From MESE01 sp036675035 (lineage in GTDB: Bacteria; Pseudomonadota; Gammaproteobacteria; Burkholderiales; Burkholderiaceae_D), in assembly GCA_036675035.1 (NCBI GenBank), contig JAKFFO010000063.1, forward strand, positions 1 to 13,604: a stretch of DNA of 13,604 nt, given 5' to 3'. The stretch's first letter is position 1; the number at the start of each line of letters is the position of its first letter. Both the position numbers and the translations under genes were made by a program. This document shows, one piece after another, positions 1 to 6,786 of the stretch. The notes under the pieces are model-generated. The model made no database searches and was not told where the DNA came from. It saw nothing but the letters and a program-made list of their open reading frames with translations.

Positions 1-423
1 GGCCGCGCCCCGGTCGCCGTCTGACCGTACCTCCAGCTACCGATTGCCGTTTCGGGGTGGACATGCGCCATCCCGAGTGTTGACCTTTGCCGACGGAACC
101 AGACTCCCGTGATTCGGCTTGCCGGTAGGATTTACGCAATACGGCTGTAAATTGTGCATTGTCAAATGCGATCCCATGGGAACGCTTCGATTGCTTACAT
201 TCAAGCTGCCTTTTCCACCCTAATACAATCGTTGCGTTGTACGGCCCGCACCGATTGGCTGGCGCGGTCGCGCGAATCATGTCCCGGCTCACTTTGCAGG
301 CCGATCGCACGACGCCGGTCATGCCAATACGAGCGACGATACAGCATTGATAGTGTCGATCTGCCAAGCTGGCATTCATCATGCTATGCTATTTCAACAA
401 GAAAAACTGGAAAGGGCAAATTA
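1..423. other. Non-coding leader upstream of the nor operon
   Basis: I find no convincing gene here. The + frames are closed by stops at about 22-24, 85-87 and 110-112, so at most the tail of an upstream gene could enter at the left edge. On the - strand a frame starting at 71 stays open to base 1 but is only 23 codons long, too short to judge. The region does hold a sigma-54-like element at 370-385, described separately. I looked for FNR/Dnr/NnrR boxes (TTGAT-N4-ATCAA) and found only an isolated TTGAT near 347. I looked for NorR-type GT-N7-AC sites and found a single one at 125-135, which is about what chance would give. Confidence 0.6.
370..385 (+). promoter_or_regulatory. Putative sigma-54 (-24/-12) promoter of the nor operon
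   Basis: The sequence TGGCATTCATCATGCT matches the RpoN consensus TGGCACG-N4-TTGCW at 9 of 12 defined positions. The invariant GG (371-372) and GC (383-384) are separated by exactly 10 bases. Transcription would start near 396, about 28 bases before the first gene of the operon. Sigma-54 control of NO reductase genes by the NO sensor NorR is known in Cupriavidus and E. coli (norVW), so the element fits its context. However, no cluster of NorR-type GT-N7-AC enhancer sites is visible upstream, and no norR gene lies in this window. Confidence 0.5.
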
Positions 424-549
424 ATGCGCAATGCTCTCATGCATGGACCTTTGAAATGGGTGGGCCTCCTGGTGATGCTCCTTATGGTGGTAGCCATTTT
501 TTACGCAGGCTACATATCGATCAAGTACTGGGCCGGTATCGGCGTTTGA
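424..549 (+). CDS. Small single-span membrane protein at the head of the nor operon
   Basis: This gene encodes 41 residues: a short basic N-terminus, then one hydrophobic helix at about residues 12-34 (VGLLVMLLMVVAIFYAGY) and the tail IKYWAGIGV. The start at 424 is chosen because GGAAAGGG (409-416) sits 7 bases upstream. An earlier in-frame ATG at 154 would add 90 non-conserved-looking residues across the promoter. The gene ends 18 bases before norC, so the two are surely co-transcribed. I do not recognise a named family. By position and topology it resembles small accessory subunits of haem-copper oxidases, such as CcoQ. A small third subunit, NorH, has been described in Thermus cNOR, but homology to it cannot be judged by eye. 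Role inferred: assembly or stability of NorBC. Confidence 0.75.
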   Translation: MRNALMHGPLKWVGLLVMLLMVVAIFYAGYISIKYWAGIGV

Positions 550-567
550 CACGAAGGTACCTAAACC

Positions 568-1443
568 ATGAACAAACGACAGACGCGACTTTTCGCAATC
601 GGCTCGACCGCGCTTGCAGCTCTGGTATTTCTCGGCATGACGGTGGACAGTCACCGCCAGTTCGACAAGCTGACCAATGCCGAGAACCTCACGCCCGAAG
701 TGATCAATGGCAAGGACGTATGGCACAAATACAACTGCATCAACTGCCATACCTTGTTCGGCGAAGGCGCCTACTATGCGCCCGACCTGACCAAGATTAC
801 CCAGCATCGCGGCGCCCCCTACCTGACCGCTTACATGAAGGACCCGTCAAAATTCTATGACGAGCAGAAGCATCGGCGGTTGATGCCCAAACAGGACTTG
901 AGCGACAAGGAAATCAGCGATCTGATCAGCTTCCTCGACTGGGTCAGCAAGATCGACAATCAAGGCTGGCCACCGCGACCGATCCTGGTCACCGGAGCAT
1001 CGATTCCCGGAACATCGCTGACGCTGGAGCAACAAGCCAGCCCTGCCGGATCGGTTCAGAAAGATGTGCAGCGGGTTCCACCTGGGGCGACGCCGGTCAC
1101 TTCTGCGGACGATCCGATCGCATTGGGTGAAACGCTGTTCCGGGCGTCGCCGCCGGCCTGCTTTGCATGCCATTCGGTTGCGCCGGGCGTCAATCTGGCC
1201 GGTCCGTCGCTGGCCGGGATCGCGACACGCGCGGAAAAGATTGTCGGCTCGCCCGACTACAAAGGTTCTGCCAAGGATGTGGCGGCATACATCAAGGAAT
1301 CCATCGTGAAACCAAATGCCCATCTCGTGCCGGGTCCGACTTATTCGGCAAGCGGCCAGTCGTTCATGCCGAACACCTATGAAAAGGATTTGACGCCTGA
1401 GCAGATCGAGCAACTGGTCGCTTATCTGGCAACCCTGAAGTAA
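568..1443 (+). CDS. norC: Nitric oxide reductase cytochrome c subunit NorC, with an extra fused cytochrome c domain
   Basis: The 291-residue protein is the electron-entry subunit of cNOR; it passes electrons from periplasmic donors to NorB. An N-terminal signal anchor spans about residues 7-27, so the rest is periplasmic. The first domain is typical NorC: haem site CINCH at 57-61, the GEGAYYAPDL segment after it, and probable Met ligand M106 in RRLMPKQ. A Pro/Ser/Ala-rich linker follows (about 136-182). A second class I cytochrome c domain then carries CFACH at 198-202 and probable Met ligand M267 in SFMPNTY, ending in a LTPEQIEQLVAYL helix like the C-terminal cytochrome of caa3-oxidase subunit II. 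Usual NorC is about 150 residues with one haem c, so this is a fusion. GAAGG at 553-557 precedes the ATG. norB follows after 58 bases. Confidence 0.93.
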   Translation: MNKRQTRLFAIGSTALAALVFLGMTVDSHRQFDKLTNAENLTPEVINGKDVWHKYNCINCHTLFGEGAYYAPDLTKITQHRGAPYLTAYMKDPSKFYDEQKHRRLMPKQDLSDKEISDLISFLDWVSKIDNQGWPPRPILVTGASIPGTSLTLEQQASPAGSVQKDVQRVPPGATPVTSADDPIALGETLFRASPPACFACHSVAPGVNLAGPSLAGIATRAEKIVGSPDYKGSAKDVAAYIKESIVKPNAHLVPGPTYSASGQSFMPNTYEKDLTPEQIEQLVAYLATLK

Positions 1444-1501
1444 ATAAATCCAAAGCAATAAAACCGACAGCGGCAAGCCATCGAATTTGACGGAGGGAAC
1501 G

Positions 1502-2884
1502 ATGCGGTACAAGTCTCAGGAAGTAGCCTATTGGTATTTTGCGGTCGCGATGATTCTGTTCGGCCTGCAGATTGTGTTCGGTCTGCTGTCGGCGACAAAA
1601 TATCTGGGGCCGGACCCGCTGCTTTATATTCTGCCGTTCGATGTAACCAAGGTAATCCACACCAACCTGCTGATCGTATGGGTACTCACCGGCTTTATGG
1701 GCGCGACCTACTGGATCGTGCCTGAGGAGTCGCGCACCGAGTTGCACAGCACCAAGCTCGCGTACTTTCAGCTCATATTGTGGACGCTGATGGGCGTGAC
1801 CGCGATCATCGGTTATCTGTTCCGTTACGGCACCGGCAACAAGCTGCTGGAACAGCCGATGCCGCACAAGATCGTGATCGTGATCGTGATGCTCATGTTC
1901 CTGTACAACGTCGGCATGACGATCAGACGATCGGGCCGCTTCACTACGACCGAAGGCGTGCTGCTGCTGGGCCTGGGCTCCGCCGCCCTGCTCTACCTGC
2001 CGGCGCTGATCAATTTCAACAACTACACGATCTCGATTTTCTACCGCTGGTGGACCATCCATTTGTGGGTTGAAGGCGTGTGGGTGATGATCCAGGCAAG
2101 CTTCCTTGCCTACCTGCTGATCCGTCTGTCGGGTGCAGACCGTGAAGTCATGGAGAAATGGCTGTATGTGATCGTCGGCCTGGTATTTATTGCCGGCATT
2201 ATCGGTACCGCACATCATTATTACTGGGTAGGCGTGCCTTACTATTGGCTGCCGATCGGCGGATTTTTCAGTGCGCTCGAACCCGCGGCACTGGTCGGCA
2301 TGGCGATCTATGCGTACTCCGCGATGCGCCGTTCGGGGCTGGCGCACCCGAATACGCTGGCACTGCACTGGACTGTCGGCAGCGCCGTGTTCACGCTGTT
2401 CGGCGCTGGTCTGTTGGGACTGGCGCATACCTGGCCGAGCGTCAACAAATGGACGCATGGCACCCTGATCACGGCCATGCACGGCCATGCCGCGTTCTAC
2501 GGCGCTTACGCGATGATCGTATTGGCGGTGATTACCTATGCAATGCCTTCGTTCGCACCGGGCCGCAAAGAGCAAGGCAGCAGCATCGGCTACTGGGCGT
2601 TCTGGATGCAATTGGGGGGCATGTTCGGCATGACGCTTTCGTTTGCCACCGCGGGGATTGCCCAGGTTTATCTTGAACGCATCCTCGGCCTCGGCTATCT
2701 CGATACGCAGTTAAAGATTCAAGTCCATTTCATCATGCTGATCATTACCGGATCGATGTTTGCGATCGGCGTGATGCTCTTCATCTGGGACTTTTTCCGG
2801 CATGCGCCACGCTTCGAGACGCGATCTGATACCGCCCCCCTCGATGACTCGGCCACGCCGGTCGTTGCACGAGCGGTATCCTAA
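1502..2884 (+). CDS. norB: Nitric oxide reductase catalytic subunit NorB (cNOR type)
   Basis: This 460-residue polytopic membrane protein reduces 2 NO to N2O at a haem b3-FeB centre. The ATG at 1502 is preceded by GGAGGG (1492-1497); an in-frame TTG at 1487 is less likely. All signature residues of cNOR are visible. H53 and H329 are the likely ligands of the low-spin haem b, and H327 of haem b3. H187, H238 and H239 (in HLWVEG and TAHHYYW) are the likely FeB ligands. E191 and E260 match the two essential glutamates. The spacing is identical to Pseudomonas NorB from H207 to H349, offset by 20. There is no N-terminal quinol-oxidising extension, so this is not qNOR, consistent with the norC gene upstream. 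Length and about 12 hydrophobic spans are normal for the family. A short in-frame GATCGT tandem repeat lies at 1870-1890. Confidence 0.97.
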   Translation: MRYKSQEVAYWYFAVAMILFGLQIVFGLLSATKYLGPDPLLYILPFDVTKVIHTNLLIVWVLTGFMGATYWIVPEESRTELHSTKLAYFQLILWTLMGVTAIIGYLFRYGTGNKLLEQPMPHKIVIVIVMLMFLYNVGMTIRRSGRFTTTEGVLLLGLGSAALLYLPALINFNNYTISIFYRWWTIHLWVEGVWVMIQASFLAYLLIRLSGADREVMEKWLYVIVGLVFIAGIIGTAHHYYWVGVPYYWLPIGGFFSALEPAALVGMAIYAYSAMRRSGLAHPNTLALHWTVGSAVFTLFGAGLLGLAHTWPSVNKWTHGTLITAMHGHAAFYGAYAMIVLAVITYAMPSFAPGRKEQGSSIGYWAFWMQLGGMFGMTLSFATAGIAQVYLERILGLGYLDTQLKIQVHFIMLIITGSMFAIGVMLFIWDFFRHAPRFETRSDTAPLDDSATPVVARAVS

Positions 2885-2916
2885 GTGCGACCCGTATCTT
2901 CGGCGTTGATCGCTTG

Positions 2917-3738
2917 ATGCAGCCGACGGTATCTGTGATGAAACACGGCGCGTCGGCGCTAGAACGCGAGCCGTTCTACGTTTCCAGCGGCGAGGAGGTG
3001 CGCATTTTCGAACAATGCCACGCACGCAATCTGGCGGTGATGCTGAAAGGTCCGACAGGCTGTGGCAAGACCCGTTTCATCGAACACATGGCATGGCGGC
3101 TGGGCCGGCCGTTGGTAACCATCTCTTGCCACGACGACCTGACCGCGAGCGACCTGATCGGGCGCTTCCTGATCCGGCACGATGGCACTGCCTGGCAAGA
3201 CGGCCCGCTGACTCGCGCGGTACGCGAAGGTGCGATCTGCTATCTGGATGAAATCGTCGAAGCGCGGCAGGATACGGTCGTGGTGTTGCACCCGCTTACC
3301 GATTACAGGCGAATTCTGCCGATCGACAAGACTGGTGAAACCATCGAGGCGGCGCCCGGCTTTCAACTGGTGGTGTCGTACAACCCGGGCTACCAGCGCA
3401 TGCTGAAGGACCTCAAGCCAAGCACGCGCCAGCGTTTCGTCGCGCTGGATCTCGCATTTCCCGCACTTGAGCGCGAAGTCGATATCGTCATCCATGAAAG
3501 CGGCACCGATCGCCCGATTGCACACGCACTGGTGACGCTGGGGCATCGCCTGCGCAGCCTGCAGGACCGGGGGCTGGCAGAGGTTCCCAGCACCAGGTTG
3601 CTGATCGCGACCGCGCGGCTGATCGCAAGCGGCATCCCGGTGCGGGACGCATGCTACGCGGCGCTGATATCGCCGCTGTCGGACGATGCACCGCTGGTCG
3701 GCGCCATGCGCGACCTGGTCGACGCAACTTTCGTTTGA
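2917..3738 (+). CDS. norQ: MoxR-type AAA+ ATPase NorQ, NO reductase activation
   Basis: The 273-residue cytoplasmic AAA+ ATPase works with NorD to mature NorBC, by family knowledge in insertion of the FeB iron. Walker A is GPTGCGKT at residues 45-52, Walker B is ICYLDE at 107-112, and the sensor-1 segment SYNPGYQ is at 154-160. It is followed by the TRQRF stretch with probable arginine-finger residues. The DLTASDLIGR and ARQDTVVVLHPLTD segments are characteristic of the NorQ/CbbQ branch. Start choice is uncertain: ATG at 2917, ATG at 2938 and TTG at 2914 are all in frame, and none has a clear Shine-Dalgarno sequence. The family domain begins only at about residue 18, so either ATG gives a full protein. 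It lies 32 bases after norB and 32 bases before norD. Confidence 0.93.
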   Translation: MQPTVSVMKHGASALEREPFYVSSGEEVRIFEQCHARNLAVMLKGPTGCGKTRFIEHMAWRLGRPLVTISCHDDLTASDLIGRFLIRHDGTAWQDGPLTRAVREGAICYLDEIVEARQDTVVVLHPLTDYRRILPIDKTGETIEAAPGFQLVVSYNPGYQRMLKDLKPSTRQRFVALDLAFPALEREVDIVIHESGTDRPIAHALVTLGHRLRSLQDRGLAEVPSTRLLIATARLIASGIPVRDACYAALISPLSDDAPLVGAMRDLVDATFV

Positions 3739-3770
3739 CACAGCCATCGCTTGCCGGATTACGTTGACTC

Positions 3771-5804
3771 ATGGCTGAAGCCGAAGACGTCATTACCGAT
3801 GTGGCACGTCATGCAACGATCTTTGCGCGCGACCTGTGGCGCCGGCACCGCCCGGCGCCAAAGACGCCACGTCCGATCGAATTAAGTGCCGTCGCCGAGC
3901 GAATCAACCTGTTGGTCACCGCCGTATTCGGCCAGGCGCTGCCGATTCGCATAGCGCAGCCGCCTGCGAGGATCACTTTTTTGCAGCTGCTGGCAAAACG
4001 CCGGCAGGGACCGTCGCATGATATTGCGTTGCCTGCGGCCGATGCCGGATCGATCTGGCTGCCGCGCGATCTCGGAATATTTGACATCGGCGCCGCGCTG
4101 GAACGGTATCGCGTGCTGGCGCTGCGGCAGGCAATGCGCACCGTGTGCGGCAGCACACCGCAGATCGATTCCGAGTCCGACCCGCTGGTACGTGACATTT
4201 ATCTGTTGCTGCAAGCGGCCGCGTCCGATGCTGCGCTGTCCAGGCAATTGCCGGGAATGTCGGCATCCATCAATGCACTGCGGCGCGATGCGCTGGCCCG
4301 GCGTCCGCCGCTCGATGCATTTCCCGCCGCCCGTCGCCCACTCGAAGCGCTGGTACGGACAATCCTGCAAACCGATTGCAATGCGGTCCCGCCAGGGCTG
4401 CCGATTGCGCAATCTGCATCGGACCTGTATCGCGACGCAAGCGGGCTCGCGCAACAGCTGCCTCCGGTTCGGATGCGTGTGCCACGCGGAGGATATCTGT
4501 TCAAGGATTTGTGGACCGGCGAATTGCGCCAGTCACTTGTTGAACCTATGCCGCAATCCGGCCCCGGCTCGGAATCGCAGCACGACAACCACGAACCCGG
4601 ACCGCCGCGTGTCGGCCGGCTCGACCGCAAACCCGAGGTGCGCAAGCCACAAGCGGACGAGGACGACGAAACGCAAGGCATGTTCATGATCCAGCCGGAA
4701 AAGCCACACGAACATGCGGAAGATCCGCTTGGCATGCAGCGACCAACCGACCGCGATCAAGACACTGCCACCGAAGAGCTGGCGGAATCGCTTTCCGAAC
4801 TTCCCGAAGCTCGACTGGTGACGACGCCGGGCAGCCCGAAGGAAGTACTGCTGTCGGACGATGCGCCAGACATGCGCAGCAAGATGCGTCGCGCCGAACC
4901 CGCGCTGCAAACCGCAAGCATCAGCTATCCCGAGTGGGATTACCGCACCCGCGGCTACCGTGATCCCGGTGCGATTGTCCGCCTTTCACCCGCGCCGCCC
5001 GGGCCGCAGGCATGGGTTGCCGCGACGCTGGAAAAGCACCACGCGATGCTCAACGCGATCCGGCGCCGCTTTGAAATGCTGCGCGCACATCGCGTCCGAT
5101 TGTCGCGGCAGCTCGATGGAGAAGACATTGACCTTGAAGCCTATATCGAAGGCTATGCGGATTTCCGCGCCGGCCGGTCGATGACTCAGGCGCTGTACCA
5201 GACGCACCGGCCGGTACGGCGCGACATGGCAATTGCATTGCTGATCGATGTCAGCGGCTCGACCGACGGCTGGATTTCGGAAAACCGCCGCATCATCGAT
5301 GTCGAGCGCGAAGCGCTGCTTCTGGTCTGCATCGCGCTGGAAGGGATGGGCGAACCCTATACGGTGCAGGCGTTCTCCGGCGAAGGACCGGGCCATGTCA
5401 CGATTCGCAACATCAAGGGCTTCGATGAACGCTACAGCAACGACATCGCACTCCGTATCGCGGCGCTGGAGCCGGAGCATTACACGCGCGCCGGTGCAGC
5501 GTTACGCCACGCTACGACACTGCTGATGCGCCAAACTGCACGGCATCGGCTGCTATTGCTGCTGTCGGACGGGAAGCCGAATGATGTTGACGACTATGAA
5601 GGACGCTACGGCGTCGAAGACATGCGCCAGGCGGTGATCGAAGCGCAGTTGCAGGGCATTTCCTCTTTCTGCCTGACCATCGACCGGCATGCGGCCGGTT
5701 ATTTGCCCCAGGTATTCGGCGCGCGACGCTACGCACTGCTGCCGCGACCGGAACTGCTGCCGACCGTTTTGCTGGACTGGATGAAACGATTGATGATCGG
5801 ATAG
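3771..5804 (+). CDS. norD: NorD, VWA-domain NO reductase activation protein
   Basis: The 677-residue soluble protein is the partner of NorQ in cNOR activation. The N-terminal half (about 1-250) is a helical NorD-type region. A charged, Gly/Pro/Glu/Asp-rich and probably disordered linker follows (about 255-380). Next comes YPEWDYRTRGYRDPG (386-400), a recognisable NorD signature, then helices. The C-terminal von Willebrand A domain covers about 480-670. Its metal-binding MIDAS motif is complete: DVSGS begins at D493, a Thr lies in the YTRAGAAL segment, and D600 is in LSDGKPND. In NorD-type systems the VWA MIDAS is thought to engage the target reductase while NorQ supplies ATP-driven remodelling. 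It closes the nor operon; no norE or norF follows. Length is slightly above the usual 610-640, which the linker accounts for. Confidence 0.94.
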   Translation: MAEAEDVITDVARHATIFARDLWRRHRPAPKTPRPIELSAVAERINLLVTAVFGQALPIRIAQPPARITFLQLLAKRRQGPSHDIALPAADAGSIWLPRDLGIFDIGAALERYRVLALRQAMRTVCGSTPQIDSESDPLVRDIYLLLQAAASDAALSRQLPGMSASINALRRDALARRPPLDAFPAARRPLEALVRTILQTDCNAVPPGLPIAQSASDLYRDASGLAQQLPPVRMRVPRGGYLFKDLWTGELRQSLVEPMPQSGPGSESQHDNHEPGPPRVGRLDRKPEVRKPQADEDDETQGMFMIQPEKPHEHAEDPLGMQRPTDRDQDTATEELAESLSELPEARLVTTPGSPKEVLLSDDAPDMRSKMRRAEPALQTASISYPEWDYRTRGYRDPGAIVRLSPAPPGPQAWVAATLEKHHAMLNAIRRRFEMLRAHRVRLSRQLDGEDIDLEAYIEGYADFRAGRSMTQALYQTHRPVRRDMAIALLIDVSGSTDGWISENRRIIDVEREALLLVCIALEGMGEPYTVQAFSGEGPGHVTIRNIKGFDERYSNDIALRIAALEPEHYTRAGAALRHATTLLMRQTARHRLLLLLSDGKPNDVDDYEGRYGVEDMRQAVIEAQLQGISSFCLTIDRHAAGYLPQVFGARRYALLPRPELLPTVLLDWMKRLMIG

Positions 5805-6107
5805 TGCGCTGGCACACAATCTGCAGATCATCGCGACAGCTGACTGGTGGACTGCAACAACCGATCCGGAACGGCAAAGGCGCATGTGCGCCTTGCCCTG
5901 CACGCCGCACATGCGGCAGGCACTGTCGAATTGGTTGTTACAGCCCACTAAACCCGAGTCGATTGTCTTGCCGACCCTTAAGATTTCACTTTGCACGCCG
6001 ATTGACCACAGCGCCTGCTCATCGTTTCGATGCCCGCCCCTGCAAAACCGTTTACCATGAGCGCTTGGCTACTGCTTACAGATTACTGACATTCGGACCT
6101 CATACCC
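5805..6107. other. Intergenic spacer between norD and folA
   Basis: No gene is supported in these 303 bases. The only clear structure is a pair of adjacent hairpins at 5877-5917, described separately. I looked for a sigma-70 promoter for folA. TTGACC and TTGTCT hexamers exist, but none has a credible -10 box at 16-18 bases, so the folA promoter is not identified. Confidence 0.6.
5877..5917. repeat. Two tandem short-loop hairpins downstream of norD
   Basis: The first is an 8-bp perfect stem, AAGGCGCA (5877-5884) pairing with TGCGCCTT (5887-5894) across a 2-base TG loop. The second, 9 bases on, is a 6-bp stem, GCCGCA (5904-5909) pairing with TGCGGC (5912-5917) across a 2-base CA loop. Neither is followed by a T run, so they are not classical rho-independent terminators. 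They could mark the 3' end of the nor mRNA, act as a REP-like element, or bind a dimeric protein. Structure is seen directly; function is not. Confidence 0.5.
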
Positions 6108-6608
6108 ATGCAACCACGCCTGACCCTGGTCGTCGCAATCGACACTGAACGCGGTATCGGCATCGACAACGCGCTGCCCTGGCATTTGCCGGAGGACCTG
6201 GCACATTTCAAGCGCACCACGTCCGGCCATCCGATCATCATGGGACGCAAGACCTTCGATTCGATCGGCCGGCCGCTGCCTAAACGGCGCAATATCGTAG
6301 TTACCCGCAATCCCGAATGGCAACACGATGGTGTTGAAACAGCCACGTCGCTGGATGCGGCTATCGGGCTGGCGGGCGCAGCAGAGGTTTTCATCATCGG
6401 CGGTGCGCAGATCTTCGTGGAATCCCTGCCGCGCGCGCATCGGATGATCGTTACGGAGATCGGCAAGACCTTCGATTGCGATACGTTTTTCCCGGTTATC
6501 GATCCGCAGCAATGGAACGAAGTATCGAGAGAACAGCATCAATCGGAGCAGTCCGGCTTGCCCTACGCGTTCGTGGTTTATGAGCGTCAAAAAGCTCCTG
6601 CCGCGTGA
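6108..6608 (+). CDS. folA: Dihydrofolate reductase
   Basis: The 166-residue enzyme reduces dihydrofolate to tetrahydrofolate with NADPH, feeding thymidylate, purine and methionine synthesis. It shows the chromosomal bacterial DHFR pattern: GIGIDNALPWHLPEDL near the N-terminus, with W25 and catalytic acid D30 (equivalent to E. coli W22 and D27). The cofactor-binding segment MGRKTFDSIGRPLPKRRNIV begins at 45, and the IIGGAQIF turn lies at 96-103. Length is normal (E. coli 159). No strong Shine-Dalgarno sequence precedes the ATG at 6108. Many relatives have thyA directly upstream; here the nor operon lies there instead, so folA is probably transcribed on its own. Nothing suggests a plasmid-type trimethoprim-resistance dfr gene. 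Confidence 0.95.
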   Translation: MQPRLTLVVAIDTERGIGIDNALPWHLPEDLAHFKRTTSGHPIIMGRKTFDSIGRPLPKRRNIVVTRNPEWQHDGVETATSLDAAIGLAGAAEVFIIGGAQIFVESLPRAHRMIVTEIGKTFDCDTFFPVIDPQQWNEVSREQHQSEQSGLPYAFVVYERQKAPAA

Positions 6609-6634
6609 TTGCAGGCAGGCATTGTCGTTTTTTT
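6597..6634 (+). terminator. Weak candidate terminator after folA
   Basis: CCTGCC (6597-6602) can pair with GGCAGG (6614-6619), and a run of seven T lies at 6628-6634. The stem is short, overlaps the folA stop codon and is separated from the T run by 8 bases. That is poor geometry for an intrinsic terminator, so this is only a candidate. Confidence 0.3.
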
Positions 6635-6786
6635 ATCGCATCATCTGCGGGAGCCTTGCTGCAGCGGTTGATTTTTCCCACATTCCCTCCATATCTGCGA
6701 GAATTCCGCTTTTGAATTTTTCGGTATGAATGCGGTGTTGCCGCAACCGGCCTGATCCCTCTCGCAATCCGCTCTCAGGAGTCCTC

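Noticed and set aside
1..71. Possible start of a divergent - strand gene reading off the left edge
   Set aside because: Only 23 codons are visible, with no convincing Shine-Dalgarno site or family resemblance.
125..135. GT-N7-AC site as a NorR enhancer
   Set aside because: It is a single occurrence about 240 bases upstream, which chance would give. NorR enhancers normally come as clustered sites.
206..234. Sigma-70-like promoter (TTCAAG and TACAAT with an 18-base spacer)
   Set aside because: The -10 is good but the -35 matches only 3 of 6 positions, and it lies about 190 bases from the first gene. The sigma-54 element is better placed.
346..360. FNR/Dnr-type box starting TTGAT
   Set aside because: Only the left half-site is present. 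The right half at the required N4 spacing reads TCGAT instead of ATCAA.
154..423. Upstream in-frame extension of the small membrane protein
   Set aside because: It covers the putative promoter and lacks a ribosome binding site. Its residues look like translated non-coding DNA, while the ATG at 424 has a good Shine-Dalgarno sequence.
1364..2611. A 415-codon open frame on the - strand opposite norB
   Set aside because: Its translation is rich in Arg, His and Gln with no domain pattern. It is the antisense shadow of the strongly supported norB gene.
2959..3747. A 262-codon open frame on the - strand opposite norQ
   Set aside because: It is antisense to a complete AAA+ gene and has low-complexity composition with no family pattern.
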